In this document: piece by piece, positions 4,569-6,050 of the stretch
How the letters are laid out: each line of letters starts with the position of its first letter
Position numbering within the stretch: position 1 is the stretch's first letter
The notes under the pieces: model-generated
Database searches by the model: none
What the model was told of the DNA's origin: nothing
What the model saw: only the letters and a program-made list of their open reading frames with translations
Source of the DNA: an uncultured Eubacteriales bacterium
Lineage (GTDB): Bacteria; Bacillota_A; Clostridia; Oscillospirales; CAG-272
Reading direction: 5' to 3'
Assembly (NCBI GenBank): GCA_900555345.1
Contig: USKS01000103.1
Span: forward strand, 1 to 6,050
DNA length: 6,050 nt
Position numbers and translations under genes: made by a program

Positions 4569-6050
4569 TTATTTCAGTGCATCATATGCAGCCGTAAGCT
4601 GGCTGTCCTCTTCGTCTGTCAAAGTGTAGATGTTCTTTGACGCCGCCGCTTCGCTGAGCTCGGCGGGAATATCGGGGGTTATGCCGACGCCGTCGTAATT
4701 ATCGGAGTACGGCGGGCAGTAGTAGCGATAGGTATATTTCAGTCCAGTGCCGTCGGTAAAGGAGCGTATGGTCTGCATGCTGCCTTTGCCGAAGGTTGTC
4801 GTACCGACGGAGACTGCCTTGTCGTAGTCCATGAGAGCCGCCGTAAAAAGCTCGCCCGCGCTTGCGGTGTTGCCGTTAACGATGACTGCCATGGGCATAT
4901 CGGTCTCGGCAGCGTCGGATGTGTAAACGACCTCTTCGTTGCCGTCACGGTCCACCGTGCGGATAACGGGCCCCTCGGGAAGCAGGGAGTCAAGTACCTC
5001 GCAGACGGACATAAGCTCTCCGCCCGGGTTGTTGCGGACGTCTATGATAAGCTTTTTCGCGCCTTTGTTCTGAAGCTCCTTGAGAGCTGCCGCAAACTGA
5101 TCCGGTGTTTTTGAGTCAAACGAAGTGATGCGGATAATGCCCACCTCGCTGTCTGCGGAATACATGCGTCCGCTTGCCGTGACCTCGGTCACATAGCCGC
5201 GGGTGACGGAATATTCTATGGGATTCGTGTAGTCTCCTTCGCGGTAAGCGATGAACTCGGCAACGGTGCCCGCCTTGCCCTGCATGGCGGATACGGATGC
5301 CTGATATCCCAGCTCGGCTACGCTTTTCGTTTCGCCGTCGATCTTGACGTAAGCAATGCGATCGCCGGGCTTCAGCCCTGCCTCAAGTGCGGGGGAGTCG
5401 GGGAAGACGCTTATGACCTGCAGCGCGTTGTTTTCGCTGTCGTATACGATGCTTATGCCGATGCCCTGCATTTCTCCGTTGTTGGAATCCATAAGGGCGT
5501 TGTATTCTTCTGTGTTATAGTAGTCCGCGTAGCGGTCGCCGAGGCTGCTCATGTAGCCTTTCATAACGCCGTCGATAAGCGCGTCATCGTCAATATCGTA
5601 AAGATACTCGCTGCGCACGGTCGCGTCCATAACGCGCAGCTTATCGGTAACACGCGTAATGAACGAAGTGTCCGCGTCTTTTTTGCTGAAAAGGTTGTAC
5701 AGCCACGCGTATGTTGCCATAAATGTGGCAAGGCAGCAAAGCAGAACGACCGTAACGCATACCCAAACGCTGACACCGCGCTTCTTCTTGCTGTACTTTT
5801 TCAGCTCGGCTGTGTCTGCGATGTCCGCAAAAAATGCTTTTTCGTCGGCGGTGGGGGTGCAGTCATCCGGTTCGGGGGCTTCGTCGGCGGTGGGGGTACA
5901 GTCATCCGGTTCGGGGGCTTCGTCGGCACCGGCATCTTTGTCGCTGTCGCCGCCCGGCACGCCGTTTTTTGCTTTGGAGCTTTCACCGTGTGCTTTGCCG
6001 CCGAACGTATCTGCACCGGCTTCGGCCTCTGCGGCGCGGCGGTCGGACGC
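4569..6050 (-). CDS. S41-family carboxy-terminal processing protease, membrane-anchored, 5' end off the window
   Basis: A CtpA/CtpB-like serine protease that cleaves exported proteins near their C-termini. The frame stays open to the right edge. The first start codon in the window is a GTG at 5960 without a ribosome site, so the true start is probably further right. Residues counted from that GTG: an acidic, low-complexity region (1-57) with a 13-residue duplication; a basic stretch KKYSKKKRG; one membrane helix (about 63-90); an S41 N-terminal segment; a PDZ domain (about 160-240, with GIGISI and LKPGDRI); and the S41 peptidase core. The catalytic dyad is S367 (NGNTASAGEL) and K392 (TFGKGSMQT), 25 residues apart as in the family, so it should be active. 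The positive charges before the helix predict a cytosolic N-terminus and an external protease. The acidic N-terminal extension is longer than I expect for the family. greA follows 28 bases downstream. The choice between ctpA and ctpB cannot be made. Confidence 0.93.
   Translation of the reverse strand, partial: ASDRRAAEAEAGADTFGGKAHGESSKAKNGVPGGDSDKDAGADEAPEPDDCTPTADEAPEPDDCTPTADEKAFFADIADTAELKKYSKKKRGVSVWVCVTVVLLCCLATFMATYAWLYNLFSKKDADTSFITRVTDKLRVMDATVRSEYLYDIDDDALIDGVMKGYMSSLGDRYADYYNTEEYNALMDSNNGEMQGIGISIVYDSENNALQVISVFPDSPALEAGLKPGDRIAYVKIDGETKSVAELGYQASVSAMQGKAGTVAEFIAYREGDYTNPIEYSVTRGYVTEVTASGRMYSADSEVGIIRITSFDSKTPDQFAAALKELQNKGAKKLIIDVRNNPGGELMSVCEVLDSLLPEGPVIRTVDRDGNEEVVYTSDAAETDMPMAVIVNGNTASAGELFTAALMDYDKAVSVGTTTFGKGSMQTIRSFTDGTGLKYTYRYYCPPYSDNYDGVGITPDIPAELSEAAASKNIYTLTDEEDSQLTAAYDALK
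5842..5919. repeat. Two tandem 39-base repeats inside the protease gene
   Basis: Unit one (5842-5880) and unit two (5881-5919) differ at one base (5859 G, 5898 A), which is a silent TGC/TGT cysteine change. Each encodes the 13-residue unit DEAPEPDDCTPTA, so the duplication keeps the reading frame. A partial third unit (TCGTCGGC) follows at 5920. The near identity suggests a recent slippage or duplication event in the cytosolic acidic tail ahead of the membrane helix. Confidence 0.9.

Overview
The window looks like a Clostridia (Bacillota) chromosome, probably a gut Oscillospiraceae/Ruminococcaceae-type organism, in which a mobile element abuts a housekeeping operon. This placement rests on the ctp-greA-lysS gene order, strong AGGAGG ribosome sites, moderately high GC in the right part, and a ParA/ParB pair of the kind found in clostridial integrative conjugative elements (ICEs). 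All convincing genes lie on the minus strand, so the window is transcribed right to left. No species can be named from the sequence alone.

Right part (about 2476-6050, host backbone, visibly GC-richer): a membrane-anchored S41 carboxy-terminal processing protease (its 5' end lies off the right edge), then greA 28 bases downstream, then lysS 76 bases after that. The spacing fits one operon or closely linked transcription units. Their roles are extracytoplasmic protein processing, rescue of backtracked RNA polymerase, and lysyl-tRNA charging.

Junction (about 2262-2476): immediately after the lysS stop come three tandem 10-base units, four copies of TGGTGTA spaced 10-13 bases apart, and two back-to-back rho-independent terminators that stop transcription arriving from lysS. 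I read this as one end of an integrated element inserted at the 3' end of lysS. That is inference, because the integrase and the other end are outside the window.

Left part (1 to about 2260, lower GC, the presumed element): a roughly 350-base region without a confident gene, holding several inverted repeats, a rRNA-leader-like motif and a possible 6-codon leader ORF. A 33-base near-perfect palindrome lies just upstream of parA. parA (GTG start) and parB (TTG start) overlap by 47 bases. A possible 26-codon ORF overlaps the parB stop, and a ribosome site at the very left edge announces a further gene of the same operon. ParA and ParB would act as the segregation/maintenance module of the element in its excised circular state, with the palindrome as a candidate operator or centromere.
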